From assembly GCF_004770475.1 (NCBI RefSeq), contig NZ_RQHK01000017.1, forward strand, positions 124,001-188,000: a stretch of 64,000 nucleotides of DNA, in the 5' to 3' direction. The translations under genes and the position numbers were made by a program. The DNA comes from Leptospira mtsangambouensis (lineage in GTDB: Bacteria; Spirochaetota; Leptospiria; Leptospirales; Leptospiraceae). Positions within the stretch are counted from its first letter, which is position 1; each line of letters starts with the position of its first letter. Shown here piece after piece: positions 8,758-17,814 of this stretch. The notes beneath the pieces were generated by a model. The model had not been told where the DNA came from, ran no database searches, and was given only the letters and a program-made list of their open reading frames with translations.

Positions 8758-9300
8758 TTAATGGGCATTTTCTGGATCTGCTGCCGTCGGTGTTGTAATT
8801 GAAATATTTCCGGATACAGAAACCGCCTTAAGCTTCGTGAAAAAAGATGATCGTTTGGCTGAAAAAGGAGGAGTTCGTAATTCGATATAGACTGTTTCCA
8901 TTTGTCCTGATAGTCCAGAATCGCCATAAGATGGTGATTCATAGGAACTATCTCCACAAGCTGGTGAAGTTAGTTTGATATTCTGTCCTGGACTTTCCTG
9001 AATTGTAAAAGTAAAAAATCTAGTCTCTCCAGCAGGAGCCGTCTGTGTAAACCTTGCTCGGTTATCAAAAATAAAAGTATCTCCTGCTGCCATATAACGA
9101 CTGTATGTTCCAGGTTCTAAAATAGGAATTTGTTCGGTTGGTGGACAGAATTGGTTAAAGTCCAAATTGGGAACCACAAAGAAAAATAGATACGTGGATA
9201 ATTGGTCACTGGGAATTCCATACGTGTAGCCATTTTTTGAATCCGCATAACAACCGAAAAAAGTAAATGTGCCTAGTAATATGACTAAGATGGTCTTCAT
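8758..9300 (-). CDS. Hypothetical lipoprotein
   Basis: This 180-residue predicted lipoprotein has the signal peptide MKTILVILLGTFTFFGC with a spirochaete-type lipobox ending at C17. The mature part contains ILEPGTYSRYMAAGDTFIFDN and TRFFTFTIQESPGQNIKLTSPACGDSSY, a beta-rich pattern with a possible disulfide pair but no family I recognise. Its ATG overlaps the TGA of a 46-codon reading frame in the ATGA arrangement, implying translational coupling. The 83-residue secreted protein follows 19 bases later, so this looks like a three-gene unit of exported proteins. Confidence 0.65.
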   Translation of the reverse strand: MKTILVILLGTFTFFGCYADSKNGYTYGIPSDQLSTYLFFFVVPNLDFNQFCPPTEQIPILEPGTYSRYMAAGDTFIFDNRARFTQTAPAGETRFFTFTIQESPGQNIKLTSPACGDSSYESPSYGDSGLSGQMETVYIELRTPPFSAKRSSFFTKLKAVSVSGNISITTPTAADPENAH

Positions 9301-9437
9301 AGGCTGGTCACTCCACGTTTGATCAGTTCTTCATTAACTTTTTGGCGAATGGCCACTGCCTTTTCCCGAGCCATAATCAAAAAAGAAGTAGGAATTCCAT
9401 TGTCTGTGGTATTTGAATAAAACTGGTTTTGCATCAT
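9297..9437 (-). CDS. Small reading frame coupled to the lipoprotein gene
   Basis: ATG 9437 opens a 46-residue frame beginning MMQNQFYSNTTDNG and ending RQKVNEELIKRGVTSL. Its TGA overlaps the lipoprotein ATG by four bases, the usual sign of coupled translation. An in-frame stop lies close upstream, so it does not extend. A GTTGTT-TT-AACAAC inverted repeat (9444-9457) sits just before the start, and no strong ribosome site is visible. It could be a leader peptide, a tiny gene or the tail of a decayed gene; no homology recognised. Confidence 0.4.
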   Translation of the reverse strand: MMQNQFYSNTTDNGIPTSFLIMAREKAVAIRQKVNEELIKRGVTSL

Positions 9438-9508
9438 CTTACAGTTGTTTTAACAACCATACGATAAGAAAATTCCAAAAAAGATAACCATTTTCTTGTT
9501 AGTTTCCA

Positions 9509-9632
9509 CCCCTGCGCCATTTGCGCTGAGTGTATCGAAGTGGCGATAGAAGCGGAAATCCGAAGGATTGGAGCGGATAGCGCGGTCGAGATAGAATGGA
9601 ATTTTTATTCGCATAACCAATACGAGGCGCCC
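9509..9632 (-). repeat. Dispersed G+C-rich intergenic repeat, copy A
   Basis: On the minus strand this element starts GGGCGCCTCG (9623-9632) and ends GGCGCAGGGG (9509-9518). It shares a central block of about 35 bases (containing GCTATCCGCTCCAATCCTTC) that is identical to the copy at 31970-32069. It fills most of the 308-base gap between the 46-codon frame and the Loa22-like gene. It has no coding capacity and is much richer in G+C than its surroundings. Confidence 0.75.
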
Positions 9633-9745
9633 AAATCGATACGGGAAGATAACTTTTCTTTATAAAAAATGGATGGGTATAAAAAAACCCACCAAATGGT
9701 GGGTTTGATTTAGAGAAAGATCTCTAATTGAGAAAGGTTACTTTC

Positions 9746-10312
9746 TTATTTAGAAACGACTTGGAAAGTCACACGACGGTTGATCGCGTCTTTTTCATCA
9801 AAACCAGAAATTGGCTTAGAAGAACCGGAAGCTTTTGTAACGATTCTGTCAGCAGGAATTCCTTGTTTTACTAGAGCATCTTTCACAGCATCAGAACGAA
9901 TTTGTGAATAGTATCCGTTTCCTTTTTTAGCACCTTCTGCTTCTTCTGGACCAGATGCATCCGCATGACCAGTTACTTCTAAAGCGTATCCTTCAGGAAG
10001 TTTTGCAAGAGCGTCTTTGATGTAAGAAACGTTGTCTTTTGCCCAAGTTTTGAAATCTTCTGCTTGGATGTCCGCTTGTTTGTAGCTAAAACCTCTGCGA
10101 CGAACACCATCTGGATAACGGTAGTCTTTGAGTGCTACATTGATTTCATCCAAAAGAGCTGCATTGAGATCTCTGGAAGATACAGTGGATGTTGTTCCCA
10201 TAGTGGAAGTTGTGTCTTTCGGAGTTTCTTTTTCTTCAGAAGACGAACAATTCGTTAATGAAAGCGAAAGACCTGCGAGGAGGATGAGGCTTAAAAAAAA
10301 TCCTTTTTTCAT
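9746..10312 (-). CDS. loa22: OmpA-family lipoprotein, Loa22-like
   Basis: This is a 188-residue outer-membrane lipoprotein with a C-terminal OmpA peptidoglycan-binding domain. The signal peptide MKKGFFLSLILLAGLSLSLTNC gives lipidated C22, followed by a Ser/Thr/Glu linker. The segment DYRYPDGVRRRGFSYKQAD is characteristic of the Leptospira Loa22 group. The OmpA_C domain (about 85-188) shows LEVTGHADASGPEE, YYSQIRSDAVKDALVKQGI, and ends NRRVTFQVV, carrying the Asp and Arg that normally contact diaminopimelate. It probably anchors the outer membrane to peptidoglycan. In pathogenic species Loa22 is a virulence factor; here it is likely structural. It is transcribed alone, divergent from the pseudouridine synthase gene. 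Confidence 0.85.
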   Translation of the reverse strand: MKKGFFLSLILLAGLSLSLTNCSSSEEKETPKDTTSTMGTTSTVSSRDLNAALLDEINVALKDYRYPDGVRRRGFSYKQADIQAEDFKTWAKDNVSYIKDALAKLPEGYALEVTGHADASGPEEAEGAKKGNGYYSQIRSDAVKDALVKQGIPADRIVTKASGSSKPISGFDEKDAINRRVTFQVVSK

Positions 10313-10371
10313 CAGTTGACCTACCTTAATGTTTCCATAGTTTAGTTCTTTTCATTAGATAACAACCGAAA

Positions 10372-11310
10372 ATGCAAATATTTGTAACCGTTTCCGAAGA
10401 TTATGACCAAAGTCGCCTGGATGTCTTTCTAAAAGACAATGCCGGAGACGATCTCAGCCGTTCTACTGTTCAAAAGTGGATTGATTCTGGATTTGTGACA
10501 AACAAAACCAAAGAGCAACTTGTCCATAAAAATGGATATAAAGTGACCGTTGGCGAAGAATATGTCGTGGATGTGATCGCAAGACCACCCTCAAGACTCG
10601 AACCCATCCCCATGGACATTCCTGTTCTCTATGACGAGGACGAATTTATGGTTATCCATAAGAAAGCCGGGATTGCTTGCCATAGTGGGCCTGGAGACGA
10701 CCAACCTTCTCTTGTGAATGGACTCCTCCACCAATTTAAAAATCTTTCGGCTACCGGTGGTGAACGTCGTCCAGGGATTGTCCATCGTTTAGACAAACCC
10801 ACAGAAGGTGTTCTCATCATTGCCAAAACCGATCGTGCCCATGCTGCCCTTTCCAAAATGTTCCAAGATAGGTTAGTTGAAAAAACTTATTACGCTTGGG
10901 TCCTCCAAGCTCCAGTGGAATCAGAAGGAACGATCAATCTACCGATTGGCCGTCATCCCGTGGAACGAGTGAAGATGTGCGTGAGAGAAGATGGAAGGAT
11001 GGCCGTCACCCATTACCAAACTGAAAAAATTGTCCAAACACAAACAGGGCGTAAATTTAGTTTGATGAAACTAGGGCTTGAAACAGGTCGTACCCACCAA
11101 ATCCGTGTTCATATGGCGAAGGTGGGTTGTCCCGTTGTGGGAGATACTTTGTATTCTCGTTCGGCAAAAGATTATACCCAATATGGACTTTTGCTTTTTG
11201 CGAAACGATTGGAGTTCCCTCATCCCTTTATTGCCGACAAACGAATCTTAGTGGAATTAGATTTTCCAGAACGATTCAAAACGTTTGAAAGGAAATGTCC
11301 AAGTTACTAA
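10372..11310 (+). CDS. RluA-family RNA pseudouridine synthase
   Basis: This 312-residue protein isomerises specific uridines in rRNA or tRNA to pseudouridine. An N-terminal S4 RNA-binding domain (about 14-72, SRLDVFLKDNAGDDLSRSTVQKWI) is followed by the catalytic domain. The RluA signature PGIVHRLDKPTEGVLIIAKT contains the catalytic aspartate D141. Further conserved segments are LVEKTYYAWV, GRKFSLMKLGLETGRTHQIRVHM and a final hydrophobic LLLFAKRLEFPHPF. The S4-plus-catalytic layout and length suit RluD (23S helix 69), but RluC-like specificity cannot be excluded. It is a single gene with ATG start at 10372. Confidence 0.9.
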   Translation: MQIFVTVSEDYDQSRLDVFLKDNAGDDLSRSTVQKWIDSGFVTNKTKEQLVHKNGYKVTVGEEYVVDVIARPPSRLEPIPMDIPVLYDEDEFMVIHKKAGIACHSGPGDDQPSLVNGLLHQFKNLSATGGERRPGIVHRLDKPTEGVLIIAKTDRAHAALSKMFQDRLVEKTYYAWVLQAPVESEGTINLPIGRHPVERVKMCVREDGRMAVTHYQTEKIVQTQTGRKFSLMKLGLETGRTHQIRVHMAKVGCPVVGDTLYSRSAKDYTQYGLLLFAKRLEFPHPFIADKRILVELDFPERFKTFERKCPSY

Positions 11311-11412
11311 TCCAACTGGAACATATGTTGAAACTGATTTTGATTTAAACTTTGTTAAGTGATTGGATCATTTATGTTGGTGGATTTAATTTAGATAACT
11401 GGTGATATTCGA

Positions 11413-12852
11413 ATGATGCGGCGATTGATAAAACCAATCCTAATCTTACTAATTTTATTTGGCACCTTTCATTTGTTTTTTGATGCCATTTATGAAAACC
11501 ATTTGGGAGAAGGAACCGATAGCGATATTTTATATCCTTATCTTTTTGCGCGGGATTTTTGGACTGGTGGCTTTGCCGAGGTTCGTGGTTGGAACCTTCC
11601 TCCTTGTTCCAGTTTATTTCCAGAAATTGTCCTATCGGTTCTGATTTACCCGCTTTTCCATTCAGTTTATTGGTTCCATTGGGTGTTTGGTTTTTTTTAT
11701 TTTTTGATGCCCTTTGTTTTGGCCAAAACCTTGGGAATTCCAAACAAAGTTTCGTATTTGTTTTCTTTGGGATTTTTAGCCTTAGCCGGTGTTTTGCCCA
11801 ATAGCCTCGGACAGTTTTATTTTCCGAGTTTCCATGCGGTTATATTTATTTTTGCCGCCTACACAATCTACGAAATCCAAAATTGGGATCCAAAAAATCG
11901 AATTCAGATGATTCGATTCCTTTTGGTTTTGTCTTTCATTTGGATTTCCGAATATTGGTTTTTTGTCCATATTGCTCCATTTTTACTAGTATATGCTCTC
12001 GTTCATTTGGAAAAAAAATCCGTTTTTCCCATTGGTTTGGTTCTCATTGGATTTGGTTTAGGAAAAGTTTGGCAACAAGGTTTACGCCTAAGTGGGATTG
12101 GAATTTTTACTTCAAAAGAACTACCCACAATGGATAGAATCCAATCAGCAAAAGGTTTGGTTTTAAAAGACCCAAGTTCTTGGGTTTCGGGGTTAACTGA
12201 ATCTATCACCAAACATCCGATATTTGCCGAATGGTTTGATTGGTATCTTGTTTTACTTATTTTCTACATTTTGATTTCTGTATTTCGGCCCAAGGGAAAA
12301 AATTTATTTTTGGAATTAGTTTTATTCCTTTCTCCTTTTCTCTCAGTCATTGCGTTATTTATTTTTCAAATAGAACCAAACTTTCGTTATCTCTATTTTT
12401 TAGTTTTTTGTATTTTTTTCCTTATCTACCGAATTGTTACAATCATTCCTATCCTTCGTTCCGTGGCAGTATTCATTGTATTTTTAGGAATGGTTTTCTT
12501 TTACAATGATCGTTATCCAACATTAACTCAAAAAGTAAATGAAGGAGAAACCAAACGTTTGCACCGGATGGATTGCCTTTCCCAATTTGATCCTCAAGTT
12601 TCTGGTGCTTCTACCTACTGGCCAATTAAGTATGTTTACGCATTTTCCAACCAAAATTGGATTCTTGTTCCATTCACAAAAGAAGGGATCTACTACCCTT
12701 GGGTTTCCAACCGAACTTGGGACAAGGGATTAGAACAAAAATCTTTTGGAGAATTTTCCTGGGGGATCACAGAAACCAAAGAACATTTGGACCTTTGGAA
12801 AGGAGTTCGTTTGGTGAAAGAATGTGAAGGTTGGTATTTTTATCGTCGTTAG
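11413..12852 (+). CDS. Multi-pass membrane protein, glycosyltransferase-like
   Basis: This 479-residue integral membrane protein has about 11-12 hydrophobic helices and no firm family. Helix 1 (about 5-25) is followed by an extracytoplasmic loop with GEGTDSDILYPYLFARDFWTGG, the acidic first loop arrangement of GT-C type polyisoprenyl-phosphate sugar transferases. It ends with a soluble segment carrying the paired cysteines of HRMDCLSQ and VKECEGWYF. A related protein is encoded at 48145-49491. The GT-C suggestion rests on topology and acidic-loop position only. It stands alone between the rRNA-modification gene and terC. Confidence 0.55.
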   Translation: MMRRLIKPILILLILFGTFHLFFDAIYENHLGEGTDSDILYPYLFARDFWTGGFAEVRGWNLPPCSSLFPEIVLSVLIYPLFHSVYWFHWVFGFFYFLMPFVLAKTLGIPNKVSYLFSLGFLALAGVLPNSLGQFYFPSFHAVIFIFAAYTIYEIQNWDPKNRIQMIRFLLVLSFIWISEYWFFVHIAPFLLVYALVHLEKKSVFPIGLVLIGFGLGKVWQQGLRLSGIGIFTSKELPTMDRIQSAKGLVLKDPSSWVSGLTESITKHPIFAEWFDWYLVLLIFYILISVFRPKGKNLFLELVLFLSPFLSVIALFIFQIEPNFRYLYFLVFCIFFLIYRIVTIIPILRSVAVFIVFLGMVFFYNDRYPTLTQKVNEGETKRLHRMDCLSQFDPQVSGASTYWPIKYVYAFSNQNWILVPFTKEGIYYPWVSNRTWDKGLEQKSFGEFSWGITETKEHLDLWKGVRLVKECEGWYFYRR

Positions 12853-12922
12853 TCTCTTTATGGAAAACGTTGTACGGATTTAGATTGATTCCTTTTTTGA
12901 TTTTATCAGTTTGGGATACGTT

Positions 12923-13663
12923 ATGATAGAAATTCTCTCCGATCCCTCAGTATGGTTTGCACTATTGACACTGACTGCTTTGGAAATTGTCCTTGGCATC
13001 GACAATATCATCTTTATCTCCATCCTCTCCTCTCGATTGCCAAAAACCAAACAAAAGTCAGCAAGGCAAATTGGCCTCTTACTTGCCATGTTCACTCGTA
13101 TCCTTTTGTTATTTTCTCTTTCACTGATTATGAAACTCACAAATCCAATCTTAACGATTCTGAACCATTCCATCAGTGGCCGTGATCTCATTTTGATTTT
13201 TGGAGGACTCTTTTTAATTGCTAAGTCTACCACAGAGATTCATCACAAACTAGAAGGAGAATCTGAGTTAGGTGAAGAATCAACCAAACGAGTTTCATTT
13301 TCAAAAGTCATCATTCAAATAATGATTCTTGACATTGTATTTTCTTTGGACTCAGTGATCACTGCAGTGGGAATGACAGACCAATTAGGAGTGATGATTG
13401 TTGCCGTTGTTCTATCTGTAGGATTTATGTTATTATCTAGTGGAAGTATTTCTGATTTTGTCGACAGACATCCAACTATCAAAATTTTAGCTTTAAGTTT
13501 TTTAATTTTGATTGGAGTGGCTTTACTTGGAGAAGGATTTGAATTACACATTCCGAAAGGGTACATTTACTTTGCGATGTGTTTTTCAGTGATTGTTGAA
13601 TTCTTAAATATGAAACTCCGTTCCAAACCGGAAAAACCAGTCGCATTAAAAGGAAAATTCTAA
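12923..13663 (+). CDS. TerC family integral membrane protein
   Basis: This 246-residue membrane protein of the TerC/Alx family is linked in other bacteria to metal (Mn2+) export and tellurite or pH responses. It contains the conserved ALEIVLGIDNIIFISIL, with acidic residues in the membrane, and the repeat-related MILDIVFSLDSVITAVGM. Both halves carry the D-N/D-S pair typical of TerC. Seven helices are predicted. The frame is open slightly further upstream, but ATG 12923 with GGGA six bases before is preferred. Its TAA overlaps the next ATG by one base (TAATG), so the DUF1569 gene is translationally coupled. Confidence 0.88.
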   Translation: MIEILSDPSVWFALLTLTALEIVLGIDNIIFISILSSRLPKTKQKSARQIGLLLAMFTRILLLFSLSLIMKLTNPILTILNHSISGRDLILIFGGLFLIAKSTTEIHHKLEGESELGEESTKRVSFSKVIIQIMILDIVFSLDSVITAVGMTDQLGVMIVAVVLSVGFMLLSSGSISDFVDRHPTIKILALSFLILIGVALLGEGFELHIPKGYIYFAMCFSVIVEFLNMKLRSKPEKPVALKGKF

Positions 13664-14229
13664 TGAAACGAAAAGAGTTTATCAAACGATCTGCCTTGTT
13701 GTATACCGCACTCCAATTTCCTGTACAAAGTGAATCCAAACAGGATGAGGACAAATCCACTCAAACAAAAGTCTCTCCTTGGTTGGAAGCGGATGACCTT
13801 GCTGACCTTCGCGTTTTACTCGTCGGATTACAATCCGATCCCAAAGGAATTCAAATTGCTGGAAACTGGAGTCCTGGAAAAGTTTTCACCCATTGTGCCC
13901 AAAGCATTGAGTATTCACTGAATGGGTATCCTGAAATGAAATCATCTCTCTTCCGAGGTTCTGTCGGAAAAATTGCATTTTCTGTATTTGCTTTTAAAAA
14001 TAAAATGAATCATGGTTTAGAAGAACCCATTCCCGGCGCGGAGGAAATTTCCAATGCCACTGAATTAAAAGTTGGGATCACAAGGCTCATCAAAGCCATC
14101 GATGATTTTTCCAAAACAAAAGAGTCTTCTCTACGACCTCATTTTGCTTATGGTGAACTCACAAAAGAAGAATATGATGTAGCACATAGCCTTCATATCA
14201 AAAATCACATGGAACGAGTGTTACTCTAA
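13663..14229 (+). CDS. DUF1569 domain protein with possible export signal
   Basis: This 188-residue protein of the DUF1569 family (DinB/YfiT-like helical fold) has unknown function. The core shows AGNWSPGKVFTHCAQSIEYSLNGYP near residues 65-90 and the C-terminal RPHFAYGELTKEEYDVAHSLHIKNHMERV, where the conserved histidines of DinB-like metal-binding proteins lie. The N-terminus KRKEFIKRSALLYTALQF resembles a degenerate Tat or Sec signal without a perfect twin arginine. It is coupled to terC by a one-base stop/start overlap and overlaps the convergent kinase gene by nine bases. Confidence 0.7.
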   Translation: MKRKEFIKRSALLYTALQFPVQSESKQDEDKSTQTKVSPWLEADDLADLRVLLVGLQSDPKGIQIAGNWSPGKVFTHCAQSIEYSLNGYPEMKSSLFRGSVGKIAFSVFAFKNKMNHGLEEPIPGAEEISNATELKVGITRLIKAIDDFSKTKESSLRPHFAYGELTKEEYDVAHSLHIKNHMERVLL

Positions 14230-16653
14230 AATCGCTTCTATTTGTTGGCAGAGGTCCTCTGCCTTATACATTTTGGAATAATAAGCAGAAACTATGGTTT
14301 CTAAACCTTCTTCTTCCAAAAACTTATCACCGCCGGAAAGCGGGGCATCCGAACTGACTAAGATGATGGGTATTTTTTGGTTTTGGTTACGACGCCCTTC
14401 CCACTCGTGAATTAATGAAATCCCATTCATTCCAGGCATATGCAAATCGGTAATGATAAGGCTTGGAGTGATTCTTGATAAATGTGACAAAGCTTCTTCC
14501 CCATTTCCAGCTTCAATCACAATCCATTGATTTCTTCGCATAACCTCAGCTAGGTCTGATCTAAAATTACCAGAATCATCTACAAGTAACACAGATTTTG
14601 TGCTTTTTGATAAAGAAATCTCAAAGGCAGAACCAACACCTAAAACTGATTTAATTCGAAGTTTTCCAAAGTGTGCTTCCAAAATATTTGTACATAATTG
14701 TAAACCAAGCCCCGTACCACGTTCTCCTGCAGTACCTGGCATACTTTTTATTGTTTCTTCGCCGGTGAGCCGGTGGATTTGTTCTTCACTCATTCCTAAA
14801 CCCCGGTCCCGAATTTCTGCAGAAAGCCATTTCCCTTTATAAGAAAGACCAACCCAAACTTCCGAATTCAGATAAGAATACTTAATAGAATTGGTAAGGA
14901 TATTTTTAAATACTTCGCCAATCAAAGTGCGGTCAGCAATGATTTCTGCTTGGATGGGAGTGTCTTTTTGGATTCGAATCCCTTTGAGTGTGGCCAATGG
15001 TTCTACTGATTCAATAATTTCGTTCAGTAGTTCGTTCACACAAAACCGAGTTTGAATGAGTTTGGTTCCAAAGGCATCAAACCGACTTACATCCAATAAT
15101 TGTTCCAACATACGAAGAGATTGTGTGACGCCTGTTTTACAAATTTCTAAAAATTTCTTTTTTTCTTCTTCGGTTGTTTCGCTAAAACTAAAATCGATTA
15201 CATCCAAAATTTGATTCACACTATTCAGAGGCGAACGTAAGTCATGCGAAATTAAAGAAACGAAGTTTGCCTTCCAACGATTTGCCTTTTCCAATTCCAT
15301 CGTACGTGCTTTTACTTTTTTTTCGAGGGCTTCTTTTCGTTTATATAATTCTTTTGATAAGGTTTCGGATCTTTTATAAACACGAACTAACCCTAAAGTC
15401 ACACCCAATGTTTGCGGAAAAATAAACAAATATAAAGAAACAAGTCCAAGTGGCCTATATCCAAAATTAGGATTTGTTATTAAAAAAATGTCGATTAGGC
15501 CACCGATAATGGCTAGTAACAAACTAAAGAAATACAATCTACTTTCTTTTCGTTGGAAATAAAGAGCAAGAGAGACAGAAAACAGTCCCAAAAATACAAA
15601 CACAACAGAAGTAAACTCGAAATAAAAGGAAAGTTTCGAAAGATAAGAAACCGGAGTCAATAGAACTACGGCTAAAAAACTCAATGTATACAGTTTTAGC
15701 AAAACCAAGATTCGTTTGAAAAAACGCATTTGTGCTAAATTAAGAACAACATAACCACCGAAGTATAAAACCAAAACAAATCCAATTCGAGAAAATCGAA
15801 ACAATGCCATACAATAATCATCTGAAAGAAGATTAAACAAAACTCTTGTTTCAATCAATGTGGAAGAGAGAATGAGAATCCCCAAATAAACAAAGGTCAT
15901 ACGAAGTGCATTTCTTTCTGAACGATTGATAAAATAAACCAAGGCATGATAGATGGAAAGAAACAACATGAAGATCATAATGATCCAAGAAATTGTAAAA
16001 TTTACATTCCATATACTTATGATGTTTTGAAGTTTTCCTAATCGAATGATTCCATGTATCCCTGCATACTTATGAGAGAAATTGGAAATATGAATGACCA
16101 GGTTTATTTTTTTGGAGACTCCAGTGAGAGGAATAATTTTGGAATGAAAAGAAGGTCTGTGTTGTTCTGCGGATTTTGCAATGGTTCCATTTTCACCAAC
16201 CAATTTTCCGTTCACATAAATTTGATACGCACTATGCAATACAGGAACCGAAATGGCAAAAGGTTCATTTTCAGAAGTATTGTCCGGCAAAAGAACTGTT
16301 AGGCGATAGGTGGCAAAACCAAAACTTGGATACAATTCCCCATCTTCATTCTCTTGGGAAAACCAAGGAACACCTACTTTAAGATAAGATTTGTGATTCG
16401 GTAACTCCGTGGTGGGATCCAAAAACTCATTCCAATAAAATTCCCAATTCCCAGTCAGGTTTATCGTTTCCCCTGAAAAGTCTGCGACTCTCGCATCCAA
16501 AACACCATCTTTTGCCAGTAAGGTTGGGTAGGCGTCAAACCGGCAGGAGGCGGTGCCAATGATGACAACTGCGAAAATTAAGGGATATCTACAAAAAATA
16601 AGTAAGTCCCAGAAAGATTTTTGGATGGATGAGAAGAATACTCTGAGAATCAT
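14221..16653 (-). CDS. Hybrid sensor histidine kinase with 7TMR-DISM sensor
   Basis: This 810-residue membrane receptor has an N-terminal hydrophobic segment ending in a lipobox-like GTASC. A beta-rich periplasmic DISM domain follows (about 40-200, with NLTGNWEFYWNEF). Seven membrane helices (about 215-420), a coiled coil and a HisKA domain come next, with H at about 470 in ISHDLRSPLNSV. The HATPase region has an N-box near NILTNSIKYSY and a G-box GTGLGLQL. A C-terminal receiver has phosphoacceptor D at about 736 in LIITDLHMPGMNG. It autophosphorylates and relays internally and possibly onward. Start codons of this gene and the divergent response regulator are only six bases apart. It overlaps the convergent DUF1569 gene by nine bases. 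Ligand unknown. Confidence 0.9.
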   Translation of the reverse strand: MILRVFFSSIQKSFWDLLIFCRYPLIFAVVIIGTASCRFDAYPTLLAKDGVLDARVADFSGETINLTGNWEFYWNEFLDPTTELPNHKSYLKVGVPWFSQENEDGELYPSFGFATYRLTVLLPDNTSENEPFAISVPVLHSAYQIYVNGKLVGENGTIAKSAEQHRPSFHSKIIPLTGVSKKINLVIHISNFSHKYAGIHGIIRLGKLQNIISIWNVNFTISWIIMIFMLFLSIYHALVYFINRSERNALRMTFVYLGILILSSTLIETRVLFNLLSDDYCMALFRFSRIGFVLVLYFGGYVVLNLAQMRFFKRILVLLKLYTLSFLAVVLLTPVSYLSKLSFYFEFTSVVFVFLGLFSVSLALYFQRKESRLYFFSLLLAIIGGLIDIFLITNPNFGYRPLGLVSLYLFIFPQTLGVTLGLVRVYKRSETLSKELYKRKEALEKKVKARTMELEKANRWKANFVSLISHDLRSPLNSVNQILDVIDFSFSETTEEEKKKFLEICKTGVTQSLRMLEQLLDVSRFDAFGTKLIQTRFCVNELLNEIIESVEPLATLKGIRIQKDTPIQAEIIADRTLIGEVFKNILTNSIKYSYLNSEVWVGLSYKGKWLSAEIRDRGLGMSEEQIHRLTGEETIKSMPGTAGERGTGLGLQLCTNILEAHFGKLRIKSVLGVGSAFEISLSKSTKSVLLVDDSGNFRSDLAEVMRRNQWIVIEAGNGEEALSHLSRITPSLIITDLHMPGMNGISLIHEWEGRRNQNQKIPIILVSSDAPLSGGDKFLEEEGLETIVSAYYSKMYKAEDLCQQIEAILE

Positions 16654-16659
16654 AAGGCT

Positions 16660-17256
16660 GTGGAATCCATAAAAATTGCCATCTTAGAAGATCATTCCGT
16701 TGTCACTGAAGGAATCATATCTATCCTGAAATCCAATCCTTTCTTTTCTCTTGCCGGAGAATTTCGAACGGCAGCCGATTTGTTTCATTTTTTAGAATCG
16801 AATCCCATTGATATTTTGGTTTTAGACATCGATTTACCTGACCGAAATGGTATCGATGTATTGCGTGAAATTAAAGAAAAACACCAACCAACAAAAGTCA
16901 TTATCTTTTCTTTACATGGAAGCCGTGTCTATGTAGAAGATGCCATCAAAGCCAAGGCTGATGGGTATATGTTAAAGTCAGATCCTATCTCCAAACTTCC
17001 CGAAGTCATTACACTTGTGATGAAAGGTGGTTCATTTATTTCCGAGGGAGTGAGCAAAGTACAACTTCCATTTTCTGCCTTTCAAATGGAAATTCTCAAC
17101 CTACTCGTCCAAGGTTTATCTCAAAACGAAGTGGCAGATCGAATCCAAAAGTCTAGAAAAACTGTGGAATACCATCTCAACCAAATGCGGACAAAGTTTT
17201 CTTGTAAAAACAATAACGAGCTCATTTCCAAGTACGAAAAAGAAATACAAAAATAG
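16660..17256 (+). CDS. NarL/LuxR-family response regulator
   Basis: This 198-residue DNA-binding response regulator has a receiver domain (about 1-120) with acidic pocket ILEDH and phosphoacceptor D56 in LVLDIDLPDRNG. Its LuxR-type HTH (about 135-195) includes LNLLVQGLSQNEVADRI and SRKTVEYHLNQMRTKF. Translation starts at GTG 16660, with AAGG four bases upstream. It is divergent from the hybrid kinase, whose ATG begins six bases away, so the two are almost certainly a functional pair. Their promoters must lie inside each other's coding sequence or overlap completely. Targets unknown. Confidence 0.9.
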   Translation: MESIKIAILEDHSVVTEGIISILKSNPFFSLAGEFRTAADLFHFLESNPIDILVLDIDLPDRNGIDVLREIKEKHQPTKVIIFSLHGSRVYVEDAIKAKADGYMLKSDPISKLPEVITLVMKGGSFISEGVSKVQLPFSAFQMEILNLLVQGLSQNEVADRIQKSRKTVEYHLNQMRTKFSCKNNNELISKYEKEIQK

Positions 17257-17301
17257 TCAATTCGTGATTTCTCAGTCATTTGTTTCGATTAGTATATTGT
17301 T

Positions 17302-17814
17302 ATGAAACAAATCTATTTACTTCGCCATGCCAAATCAGAATGGGATGAACCTTATGATTCTGATTTGGATCGCAGCCTTTCCCGCCGAGGGAAAGAACAA
17401 TCCAAAGCCCTAAGAGATTATTTAAAAGAAAGTCGTTTTGAATTTGATCAATGTTTTGTCTCACCGGCAGAACGAACTTTAAAAACCTATTCTTCCCTTC
17501 GTAAAGAAATCCTTCGGTTCCCCAAACCTGAACTTCGCGAATCCATTTATGATGCTGAGAAAGAGGATCTCCTTTTTTTGCTACAAGGACTCTCCCCGGC
17601 CGTACGTTCCGTCTGTTTGGTCGGACACAATCCAGGGTTAGAGGACTTAGGAAGTTCCCTCCTGTTTGGTGAATCAGAGTTTTCTCACTTTCAGAAATTT
17701 CCGACGGCCGCATTTCTCGGCTTGAGTTTTTCAAAAGATTCATGGAAAGATCTTAGCTGGGGCAGTTGCCAATTGTCGGTATTCTGGATCCCCGGGCAAA
17801 TAGGCAAAGAATGA
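17302..17814 (+). CDS. SixA-like phosphohistidine phosphatase
   Basis: This 170-residue member of the histidine phosphatase (phosphoglycerate mutase-like) superfamily is closest in size and motif to SixA, which removes phosphate from histidine phosphotransfer proteins. The catalytic RHG-type motif is LLRHAKSEWDEP (H8). Supporting residues are DRSLSRRGKEQ, SPAERTLKT and the second histidine in VGHNPGLEDL. Its TGA overlaps the ATG of hpt by four bases (ATGA), so the pair is translationally coupled. Having such a phosphatase near a hybrid kinase is suggestive, but the coupling is to purine salvage. Confidence 0.85.
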   Translation: MKQIYLLRHAKSEWDEPYDSDLDRSLSRRGKEQSKALRDYLKESRFEFDQCFVSPAERTLKTYSSLRKEILRFPKPELRESIYDAEKEDLLFLLQGLSPAVRSVCLVGHNPGLEDLGSSLLFGESEFSHFQKFPTAAFLGLSFSKDSWKDLSWGSCQLSVFWIPGQIGKE

